From contig JAOUDT010000071.1 in the NCBI GenBank assembly GCA_029859145.1, positions 1 to 6,484 of the forward strand: a DNA stretch of 6,484 nt. Direction: 5' to 3'. Made by a program: the position numbers and the translations under genes. Each line of letters starts with the position of its first letter. Positions within the stretch are counted from its first letter, which is position 1. Below are positions 1 through 4,830 of the stretch, piece after piece. This DNA comes from Dehalococcoidia bacterium (lineage in GTDB: Bacteria; Chloroflexota; Dehalococcoidia; GIF9; AB-539-J10). Under the pieces are notes generated by a model. The model had not been told where the DNA came from. It made no database searches and saw only the letters and a program-made list of their open reading frames with translations.

Positions 1-49
1 CTCTTCCCATCAGGATCCGTTGCTCCGATTTTGGGCGCGCCTAGGCCGA

Positions 50-84
50 CATATAGATTATGCCCATTGTCCTGCCGTTGTCAA
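50..84 (-). promoter_or_regulatory. Sigma-70-type promoter reading out of the left edge
   Basis: On the minus strand a perfect -35 box TTGACA (84-79) is followed after 16 bp by CATAAT (62-57), five of six matches to the -10 consensus. The predicted start site is the G at about position 50. The transcript runs off the left edge, so its product cannot be seen. An ATG at 10-8 is the only obvious start codon before the edge, with GGAG about 11 nt upstream, but too little remains to call a gene. The first 50 transcribed bases do not match any structured RNA I recognise. Confidence 0.6.
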
Positions 85-88
85 TGGG
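63..88. repeat. Inverted repeat overlapping the left promoter
   Basis: CCCATTG (63-69) and CAATGGG (82-88) form a perfect 7-bp inverted repeat with a 12-bp spacer. The arms are 19 bp apart centre to centre, roughly two helical turns, and one arm covers most of the -35 box of the outward promoter. This geometry suits a dimeric DNA-binding regulator. No T-run follows on either strand, so a terminator is unlikely. The operator role is inference. Confidence 0.45.
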
Positions 89-122
89 AAAACTTGCTCT
101 GCCTGAAACGGATTTGGCTAAC

Positions 123-138
123 GGCTCGGGGGTGAGCC
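123..138 (-). terminator. Small GC hairpin after the zinc-ribbon gene (weak terminator candidate)
   Basis: On the minus strand GGCTC, a 6-nt loop of mainly C, and GAGCC make a short GC-rich hairpin about 40 nt beyond the stop codon of the zinc-ribbon gene. The bases after it contain only scattered T residues, not a clear U-tract, so this is at best a weak intrinsic terminator. It sits between that gene and the next promoter, where transcription would be expected to end. Confidence 0.25.
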
Positions 139-178
139 TGGAAGTCTCTTGATGTGAACGTGATTCCGGATGGGCTAC

Positions 179-874
179 TTACTCCAAATACAGTATCCTG
201 CTACAGTTGTTGCATTGGATTAGATCGCCTGCTTTGGCCTTCTGCCATTGACTGGTAGGTACGGTGATGTGGCATCCCAGGCATCTTCCTCTTTCCACTT
301 TGACCACAGCTTGTCCCCTTGCTAGCCTGATGCGCTCATAAATGTTGAAGGCTTCAGAGTCAATCTGGTCAGCCAACCTACTCCGCTCGCCCTTTAACTC
401 AGAAAGCGCGATCTCGATTTCACTTTTCCTTGGCCTGAGAGTCTCCTGTAGTTGTTCCCATTCTTCCTTCAGTCTTTCAAGCTCTCCAGCAGTGGTTCTT
501 GCTGTTGCTTCCATCTCTTCTACCAGACTCATTGATCCTAGTAGGATGTCCTCTTTGGTCGTAGTCTGGTTTTTTAGTCCTTTGACTTCCTTCTCAAGAT
601 TGACCAGTTCCTTGGGATCCTTGGTTTTGCCACTGTAAAGCTTGCCATCAATCTGCCTGATTTTCTCTTGGAGATCTTCGAGTTCCCATTCAGAGCTCTT
701 TTGCTTTTTCCTCGCGTCTGCGAGTTGTTCTTTCTGTGAAGCAAGTCTGGCTTCAGCGGCGACCAAGGGCTTGTTATCGCTTAATTGATTTTCAACGTCG
801 GTTAGCTCTTGTTGCTTCTTTTGAAGCTCCAGGTCAAGCTGCTGCAACTTATAGAGTTGCCCCGCTAAATTCAT
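179..874 (-). CDS. Coiled-coil protein with C-terminal C4 zinc ribbon (DUF164/CT398-like)
   Basis: This 231-residue protein has two clear parts. Residues about 5-165 are rich in E, K, Q and L with heptad-like spacing and would form a long helical hairpin. The C-terminus carries a four-cysteine zinc ribbon: CLGC (C198, C201) and CNNC (C221, C224). That architecture and length match the widespread bacterial zinc-ribbon family (DUF164, CT398-like), whose exact role is not settled; links to nucleic acids or to secretion and flagellar systems have been proposed in different lineages. The ATG at 874 has no good Shine-Dalgarno sequence, but a strong promoter lies immediately upstream and leaves a leader of about 4 nt. 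The gene follows gmk by 72 bp and may also receive read-through from it. Family assignment is firm; cellular function is not. Confidence 0.85.
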   Translation of the reverse strand: MNLAGQLYKLQQLDLELQKKQQELTDVENQLSDNKPLVAAEARLASQKEQLADARKKQKSSEWELEDLQEKIRQIDGKLYSGKTKDPKELVNLEKEVKGLKNQTTTKEDILLGSMSLVEEMEATARTTAGELERLKEEWEQLQETLRPRKSEIEIALSELKGERSRLADQIDSEAFNIYERIRLARGQAVVKVERGRCLGCHITVPTSQWQKAKAGDLIQCNNCSRILYLE

Positions 875-877
875 GCC

Positions 878-914
878 GATGCTTATTGTAGAAGTGGGGT
901 GGGGGCATTGTCAA
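878..914 (-). promoter_or_regulatory. Promoter of the zinc-ribbon gene, near-leaderless
   Basis: On the minus strand TTGACA (914-909, perfect -35) and TACAAT (890-885, five of six) are separated by 18 bp. The predicted start site is about position 878, only 4 nt before the ATG at 874. No ribosome-binding site fits in that leader. The placement in a 72-bp gap directly before a gene makes chance less likely. Confidence 0.6.
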
Positions 915-946
915 AAGTGCAGGCAATTCGTCGGGATGACGGGGGA

Positions 947-1606
947 CTAAAACTTCACGGTGCGAGGTTTGACACGGCACTTTTCGGCAGTGATAATGGC
1001 ATCTATCCGGGATACAATTTCATCAAGCTTATTCTGGTGGCTTGTTATGACGTAGTCGAAAAGCGGCAACGTTTTTATTTCTTTCTTAGCCGTTGCCAAC
1101 CTTAGGGCCAGATCTTGTGAAGACTCGCTGCGTCGCCTCTTCAATCTTTTCTCTAGTGCTTGTGCTGCAGGAGGCATGAGGAAAATGAATACTGCTTGGG
1201 GCAAGATTTTTCTTATGGTGGCAGCACCTTGAACGTCTACTTTGACTATTGTATCTACTCCTTTGGCCAAAGCAGGACTTACTTCGTCTTTGGGCACACC
1301 ATAGTAATTGCCGTAGACATTGGCCCACTCCAGGAATTGGTGCTTATCTATCATTTGTTGGAATTGTCTCCGGGAAAGAAAATGATAATTCACCCCATTC
1401 TTCTCTCTGGCGCGCCTGGGTCGTGTCGTAGCAGTAACGACATAGTGAAGGGGACGCTCTGCCTTTTTCATTCTGGCCAGCACAGCATCCTTACCTACCC
1501 CCGAGGGCCCGGAAAGGACGATGAGGAGAGGTGGAGAATTTCTGTCGCCCCTTGGCTTGGCTCGAGGAATTGACTCAAAGTCCCGGTCAGGCACTTCCCA
1601 TCTCAA
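947..1606 (-). CDS. gmk: Guanylate kinase
   Basis: Guanylate kinase converts GMP and ATP to GDP and ADP in the cytoplasm, feeding GTP, dGTP and signalling nucleotides. The 219-residue protein shows the family hallmarks: P-loop GPSGVGKD (33-40), the GMP-binding stretch TTRPRRAREKNGVNYHF (60-76), FLEWANVYGNYYG (91-103), DVQGA (124-128) and an Arg-rich lid near 154-160. The P-loop ends in Asp-Ala where many homologues have Ser/Thr or Gly-Thr. The start chosen is TTG at 1606, because GAGG lies 6 nt upstream and it overlaps the end of remA by 20 bp, as expected for coupled translation. This gives a 24-residue N-terminal extension; a GTG at 1594 is an alternative. rpoZ, often next to gmk, is not present downstream. 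Confidence 0.95.
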   Translation of the reverse strand: MRWEVPDRDFESIPRAKPRGDRNSPPLLIVLSGPSGVGKDAVLARMKKAERPLHYVVTATTRPRRAREKNGVNYHFLSRRQFQQMIDKHQFLEWANVYGNYYGVPKDEVSPALAKGVDTIVKVDVQGAATIRKILPQAVFIFLMPPAAQALEKRLKRRRSESSQDLALRLATAKKEIKTLPLFDYVITSHQNKLDEIVSRIDAIITAEKCRVKPRTVKF

Positions 1607-1868
1607 CCTTTTCCTCAGACAGGATGGACGTCGTGGCTAATCTGTGGGCGATGGTATCTGCTGTCACGGCAGCCAACATCATGTGACCAGTTTCAAAAAG
1701 AATAACGGTCTTGGCTTTCCGGCCGTGAGTGGCATCAATCAAGTGCTCATTTTCCCTTGCTTCCCGAATAAGTCGCTTGACCGGTTGTTGATTTATGGAC
1801 AGGAGAGCGATTACCCTATTTACAGCGATGACATTGCCAAAACCGACATGAACTAATTCCGTGCACAT
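1587..1868 (-). CDS. remA: RemA-family DNA-binding regulator (DUF370)
   Basis: This 93-residue protein closely follows Bacillus subtilis RemA in length and pattern: a VGFGNVIAVNRVIAL start (8-22), PVKRLIREAR (29-38), LIDATHGRK (43-51) and TIAHRLA near 72-78. RemA proteins form ring-like oligomers that wrap DNA; in B. subtilis RemA activates matrix genes and takes part in osmoprotection. The pair of arginines important for DNA binding in B. subtilis (GRRTR) appears here as GRKAK, so basic charge is kept. The start is ATG at 1868 with AGGAGG (1879-1874) 5 nt upstream, the best ribosome-binding site in this block. It lies 33 nt after aroA and overlaps gmk by 20 bp. The remA-gmk pairing is a known conserved neighbourhood. 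Its targets in this organism are unknown. Confidence 0.9.
   Translation of the reverse strand: MCTELVHVGFGNVIAVNRVIALLSINQQPVKRLIREARENEHLIDATHGRKAKTVILFETGHMMLAAVTADTIAHRLATTSILSEEKVEMGSA
1607..1616 (-). promoter_or_regulatory. Ribosome-binding site supporting the TTG start of gmk
   Basis: GAGG at 1616-1613 on the minus strand lies 6 nt before the TTG at 1606, inside the 3' end of remA. No ATG exists in the gmk frame near the conserved N-terminus, so this site is the main support for a TTG start. Confidence 0.5.
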
Positions 1869-1901
1869 GCTTCCCTCCTAACTATAGTCCTTAAATATCG
1901 C

Positions 1902-3218
1902 TCAGTATTCAGCTATTTGCTGCAGAGTCTGCCAGAAAGCAGGATATGACACCTCTGCCACCTGAGAATGCTTGATGGTTGTTTCTCTTCTGGCTATCAA
2001 ACCGGCTATTGCCAGGCTCATCGCCAATCTGTGGTCGCCGTGGCTGTCAACCTCCGCGCCCGACAGAAGCCTGCCGCCATGGATGATCATGCCATCCGGC
2101 AGAGGCTCGATTTGAGCTCCCAACCGAGAAAGCTCGTTCACTACGGTAGCAATCCTGTCTGATTCCTTCACCCTCAGCTCCCCGGCATCCCTGATCACAG
2201 TCTTTCCTTTGGCAATACAACCAGCTACAGCCAATACAGGAATCTCATCGATGAGGCGAGGGATAATATCGCCGCCGACCTCTATCCCTTTCAGTTCGCT
2301 AGATTCTACCACAATATCGGCCAGTGGTTCACCACCCTCCAGACGCTCATGGCCTATTTTTAGCTTCGCTCCCATAGCCAGGAGGATGTCTATGATTCCC
2401 GTGCGTGTATGATTGACTCCACAATCTTCTATCTCTATTCTGGCGTAAGGGTGGATAGCTGCGGCAACCAGAAAGTAGGCTGCTGAACTGATGTCGCCGG
2501 GGACTCGCAAGTTGAGAGCCTTTAGCGGACTAGTCAAGGGCAGCAAGGAAATTGAATTTCCCTTGCTTTCCAAAGTAGCTCCCATCTGTCTCAACATCCT
2601 CTCCGTATGGTCTCGGGACACGATTTTCTGGTGTAGGACTGTATTGCCGCGGGCAAAAAGAGCGGCTAATAAAATCGCTGACTTGATCTGAGCACTGGGC
2701 ACAGGCAAGGTGAAATCTATGCCCCGTAATCTCTTTCCCCTAAAGACCAGAGGAGCAAACGAATCCTGTCCCCTTCCCCGGACGTCGGCTCCCATCAATC
2801 TCAGTGGCTCGATCAACCTGCCCATGGGGCGACTACGAAGGGAGGCGTCGCCGGTAATGACGGTTAGGAAAGGTTGGCTGGCAACAAGACCGCCCAGAAG
2901 GCGCATGGTAGTGGCGCTATTCCGGGCATCAAGCACGTTGCTGGCTTCCTGCAGACCAGTTTCACCGGTTCCTGAGACCAGCAAAGTGGGCGAGTCTTGC
3001 GAACCTCTTTTGACAATTTTGACCCCTAGGGCTTTGAGACACCTTAGCGTAGACAGGCAATCTCCCCCTTGAGCGAAATTATCAATGCTGGCCTCGCCTT
3101 TGGCCAGGCCATTCAGGATGGCAGCCCGGTGGGAAATAGACTTATCTCCGGGTGGAACTACCTCCCCCTCCAGCCTCCGGCAGCCTTTGATGGTTCTTAG
3201 CGTGTCTGTTTTAGCCAT
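1902..3218 (-). CDS. aroA: 3-phosphoshikimate 1-carboxyvinyltransferase (EPSP synthase)
   Basis: EPSP synthase joins shikimate-3-phosphate and phosphoenolpyruvate in the sixth step of the shikimate pathway. The 438 residues match the family's usual length. Visible motifs are PGDKSISHRAA (23-33; K26, S27, R31), NSATTMRLL (100-108), SLRSRPMGRLIEPL (126-139), PSAQIKSA (174-181), RLIDEIPVLAV (321-331), KESDRI (351-356) and DSHGDHRLAMS (391-401). The second motif has Ala at residue 102 where most homologues have Gly (E. coli Gly96), as in the glyphosate-insensitive CP4-type enzymes. The start is ATG at 3218 with AGGA directly before it; it overlaps tyrA by 22 bp, so translation is probably coupled. 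Together with tyrA it forms an aromatic amino acid module. Function is certain; herbicide behaviour is not. Confidence 0.97.
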   Translation of the reverse strand: MAKTDTLRTIKGCRRLEGEVVPPGDKSISHRAAILNGLAKGEASIDNFAQGGDCLSTLRCLKALGVKIVKRGSQDSPTLLVSGTGETGLQEASNVLDARNSATTMRLLGGLVASQPFLTVITGDASLRSRPMGRLIEPLRLMGADVRGRGQDSFAPLVFRGKRLRGIDFTLPVPSAQIKSAILLAALFARGNTVLHQKIVSRDHTERMLRQMGATLESKGNSISLLPLTSPLKALNLRVPGDISSAAYFLVAAAIHPYARIEIEDCGVNHTRTGIIDILLAMGAKLKIGHERLEGGEPLADIVVESSELKGIEVGGDIIPRLIDEIPVLAVAGCIAKGKTVIRDAGELRVKESDRIATVVNELSRLGAQIEPLPDGMIIHGGRLLSGAEVDSHGDHRLAMSLAIAGLIARRETTIKHSQVAEVSYPAFWQTLQQIAEY

Positions 3219-4054
3219 TCCTGTCGTGCTTTGTTGGCCTCAGCAAAGGCTTGCTCCAGGCGCTTATCCCCTTTAGCCACCAGTTGCCGATACCTTTCTA
3301 ACTCACGGCTGAATTTGTCTATCCAGTCGATTATGGCTTCCTGGTTGCTGAGGCAGATATGAGAGCTGACTTCAGGATTTCCCGAAGCCAGGCGAGTAAG
3401 GTCATGATAGCCTGAGGCAGCCAGTCTGGACATTTTGGACCAGGAAGGATTCTTGGCAGTTAGCGATACCAGCGCTGCCGAGAGCAACATAGGGAGATGG
3501 CTGATGCCGGCTACCAGGTTGTCATGTTCTTGAGGTTCGATGAGGAAGGGTGCGGCTCCCAGCTTGTTGACCATGTCTATCACCGTATCTATTGACTCTG
3601 GTGAAGCTTTCTCCGACGGGGTCAGACAATAGATGCAGCCTCGAAACAAGTCGGCTTCAGCAGCCTGGATGCCGTAAACCTCCCTGCCGGCCATGGGATG
3701 TCCGCCGATGAAGTTCACTGTTGGCGGCAGCATTTCCTCGGCCCATTTCATGACCTTCACTTTTGTGCTGCCGGTATCGGTGACGATGCAACCGGAGGGA
3801 AGGTGGAGAGCTATTTGGGACAAGATTTGCCTTATCGTCAAAACTGGCGTGGCAATGATCACCAATTCAGCTCGTCTTACCGCATCCTCTAAATTGGTCT
3901 CGCCCCGGGCAATGGCGCCCAGACTCAAGGCATTGGCTACGGTTTCCGGGCGACGGCTATAGCCAGCTATTTCCCACCTGAACTTCTTGCCTTGTCTTAA
4001 AGCTAACCCTATTGACCCGCCGATTAGCCCCAAGCCGATGACGGTAACGAGCAC
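3197..4054 (-). CDS. tyrA: Prephenate/arogenate dehydrogenase (TyrA family)
   Basis: TyrA enzymes oxidatively decarboxylate prephenate or arogenate in tyrosine synthesis. From the GTG at 4054 the protein has 285 residues, the usual length of the single-domain form with no ACT regulatory domain. Visible features are the Rossmann motif GLGLIGGS (7-14), TDTGSTK (92-98), GGHPMAG (117-123, H119), ISHLPM (184-189, H186) and SGYHDLTRLASGNPE (214-228, R221). After the second strand the sequence reads GYSRR, lacking the Asp typical of NAD-specific relatives; this and the ISHLPM/LAASG patterns recall cyanobacterial NADP-dependent arogenate dehydrogenase. The open frame continues to an ATG at 4213, but the extra 53 residues are unlike the family, lie over a promoter and have no homologous fold, so GTG 4054 is preferred. 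It is first in the operon with aroA, remA and gmk. Confidence 0.92.
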   Translation of the reverse strand: MLVTVIGLGLIGGSIGLALRQGKKFRWEIAGYSRRPETVANALSLGAIARGETNLEDAVRRAELVIIATPVLTIRQILSQIALHLPSGCIVTDTGSTKVKVMKWAEEMLPPTVNFIGGHPMAGREVYGIQAAEADLFRGCIYCLTPSEKASPESIDTVIDMVNKLGAAPFLIEPQEHDNLVAGISHLPMLLSAALVSLTAKNPSWSKMSRLAASGYHDLTRLASGNPEVSSHICLSNQEAIIDWIDKFSRELERYRQLVAKGDKRLEQAFAEANKARQEWLKQTR

Positions 4055-4089
4055 GACATTATTATAGCAGCGTAGACATAGGCTGTCAT
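4054..4089 (-). promoter_or_regulatory. tyrA operon promoter, predicted leaderless
   Basis: On the minus strand ATGACA (4089-4084, five of six) and a perfect TATAAT (4066-4061) are separated by exactly 17 bp. Six bases later the predicted start site is position 4054, the G of the GTG that begins the conserved TyrA fold. No Shine-Dalgarno sequence is present. The message is thus predicted to be leaderless, and this promoter would drive tyrA, aroA, remA and gmk. Confidence 0.7.
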
Positions 4090-4248
4090 TGCTCACAGTT
4101 CTTTCCTCTGATCCCGAGCCTCTTGCTGTGGTCATCGCGAGCCTGGATTTGTCGGGCGTGGTGACCCTGCTTTCCACGCCTCTAGAGTCTGCTGAAAGGT
4201 AATCGGCCAACATCGGTAGTTTATGTTACCTATGTAGTCAGGGGGATA

Positions 4249-4284
4249 TTGACAGGTTTCCGAAGCAATGGTATGCTTATTGGA
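4249..4284 (+). promoter_or_regulatory. Promoter of the peptide (RiPP-like) operon
   Basis: A perfect TTGACA (4249-4254) is followed after 17 bp by TATGCT (4272-4277, four of six), preceded by TGG, which makes an extended -10. The predicted start is near 4284, giving a 5' leader of about 154 nt before the peptide gene at 4438. It is the best plus-strand promoter seen upstream of this operon. The long leader leaves room for regulation. Confidence 0.6.
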
Positions 4285-4358
4285 CTCTGTCGCCAGTGAC
4301 CCTATCGACTGTAGAGGATATCTATTGAGTCCGCCACAGGTGGTAACGCCAAATAGCG

Positions 4359-4376
4359 ATACATTCAATATACATT
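4359..4376 (+). repeat. Pair of ATACATT direct repeats one helical turn apart
   Basis: ATACATT occurs at 4359-4365 and 4370-4376, an 11-bp period that would put both copies on the same DNA face. They lie in the AT-rich part of the 5' leader of the peptide gene. A related TGCATTAG follows at 4401-4408. A regulator-binding role is possible, but the repeats are short and may be chance. Confidence 0.3.
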
Positions 4377-4390
4377 AGTTGGCACTAGAC

Positions 4391-4405
4391 ATGCAGTAGC
4401 TGCAT
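4391..4405 (+). promoter_or_regulatory. Perfect 6-bp hairpin before the peptide gene
   Basis: ATGCAG (4391-4396), loop TAG, and CTGCAT (4400-4405) form a perfect small hairpin ending 16 nt before the AAAGGAG ribosome-binding site of the peptide gene. In DNA it is a 15-bp palindrome and could be an operator; in RNA it could affect translation start or mRNA stability. No T-run follows, so it is not a terminator. Confidence 0.35.
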
Positions 4406-4437
4406 TAGCTATCAGGACAGGAAAGGAGTAGAGGAAT

Positions 4438-4623
4438 ATGGACAAGTGGAGCAAGCCTGAGTTGGTTGTGCTGGTGCGTAGCAGGCCAGAAGAGGCAGTG
4501 CTACAGGGGTGCAAGCGGGCAGGTCAAACGGTGGGGGCGGGTAGTCAGTTCGATGGCTGTGTTACGGTGAACAAGGGCGGGAACTGCACCGTCAATGCAT
4601 GTTTGGAAAACCAGACCAGCTAG
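4438..4623 (+). CDS. Putative RiPP precursor peptide, Cys-containing
   Basis: This 61-residue gene begins at an ATG preceded by AAAGGAG (4422-4428), 9 nt upstream. The N-terminal half looks like a leader: WSKPELVVLVRSRPEEAVL (4-22), charged and amphipathic with a hydrophobic strand that could pair with a recognition-element domain. The C-terminal half is different: Gly, Asn, Thr and Val rich with four cysteines (C25, C41, C50, C55) and a near-repeat CVTVN / CTVN (41-45, 50-53). There is no signal peptide and no classical GG cleavage site; the only GG is at 47-48 within the Cys-rich part. I recall similar small peptides beginning with a W.KPEL..LVR..PEEAVL pattern in other bacteria but cannot verify this. 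The call depends on the neighbours: a PqqD-like protein and a Cys-cluster protein in the same operon. Modification and activity are unknown. Confidence 0.75.
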   Translation: MDKWSKPELVVLVRSRPEEAVLQGCKRAGQTVGAGSQFDGCVTVNKGGNCTVNACLENQTS

Positions 4624-4646
4624 GCATCGATCAGGGGCGCTGTTCA

Positions 4647-4665
4647 TCGGTCCTGGTGGGCCCGA
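4647..4665 (+). other. RNA hairpin between the precursor and the YkgJ-like gene
   Basis: TCGGTCC (4647-4653), loop TGGTG, and GGCCCGA (4659-4665) form a GC-rich stem with one mismatch, starting 23 nt after the peptide stop codon. No U-run follows, so it is not a standard terminator. It could stabilise the upstream peptide message or partly block transcription, raising peptide over enzyme levels. This role is inference. Confidence 0.3.
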
Positions 4666-4830
4666 CTGGCTGCTGGATGGTCGTATTACTTGGTTCGGGG
4701 CGTGGGTTGGCGGTTCACTCAAGGAGCATCAGTTTTTGACTACAGCCAGCCGCATGACTCATTAACGAACCGTGATGATTCCCTTCATTGGCGGGAGACA
4801 TTGGTGCCTGTGCCGAGGGAAGGGAAATGG

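Larger units (their letters stand above)
4055..4437. other. Divergent intergenic region between tyrA and the peptide locus
   Basis: This 383-bp stretch carries no gene I can support. It contains the tyrA promoter on the minus strand, a plus-strand promoter at 4249-4277, and two imperfect 13-bp direct copies (4109-4121 TGATCCCGAGCCT and 4132-4144 TCATCGCGAGCCT, 11 of 13 identical). It also holds the direct repeats and hairpin listed separately. GGACTC (4282-4287) and GAGTCC (4327-4332) could pair in the transcript to enclose a 39-nt loop. Open frames on the minus strand up to 4213 and at 4132-4368 look non-coding. Confidence 0.6.

Noticed and set aside
1..178. RNase P RNA, SRP RNA or tmRNA at the left edge
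   Set aside because: None of the conserved sequence blocks of these RNAs can be seen in the bases available on either strand.
1160..1573. 137-codon plus-strand open frame
   Set aside because: It lies entirely opposite gmk, whose motifs are unmistakable; the composition looks like an antisense shadow.
2710..3072. 120-codon plus-strand open frame
   Set aside because: It lies opposite the conserved N-terminal half of aroA and has an Arg/Pro/Ser-rich shadow composition.
4055..4213. N-terminal extension of TyrA from ATG 4213
   Set aside because: The 53 extra residues have no resemblance to the family, the region carries a near-consensus promoter and repeat-like DNA, and the conserved fold starts at GTG 4054.
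4132..4368. 78-codon minus-strand open frame in the divergent intergenic region
   Set aside because: No ribosome-binding site, no recognisable motif, and it lies across the plus-strand promoter of the peptide operon.
4677..4739. Possible second small peptide of 20 codons after the precursor
   Set aside because: No ribosome-binding site and no resemblance to the first peptide.
4736..4764. Internal promoter TTGACT before the YkgJ-like gene
   Set aside because: No acceptable -10 box at 16-18 bp; the best match is only three of six bases.
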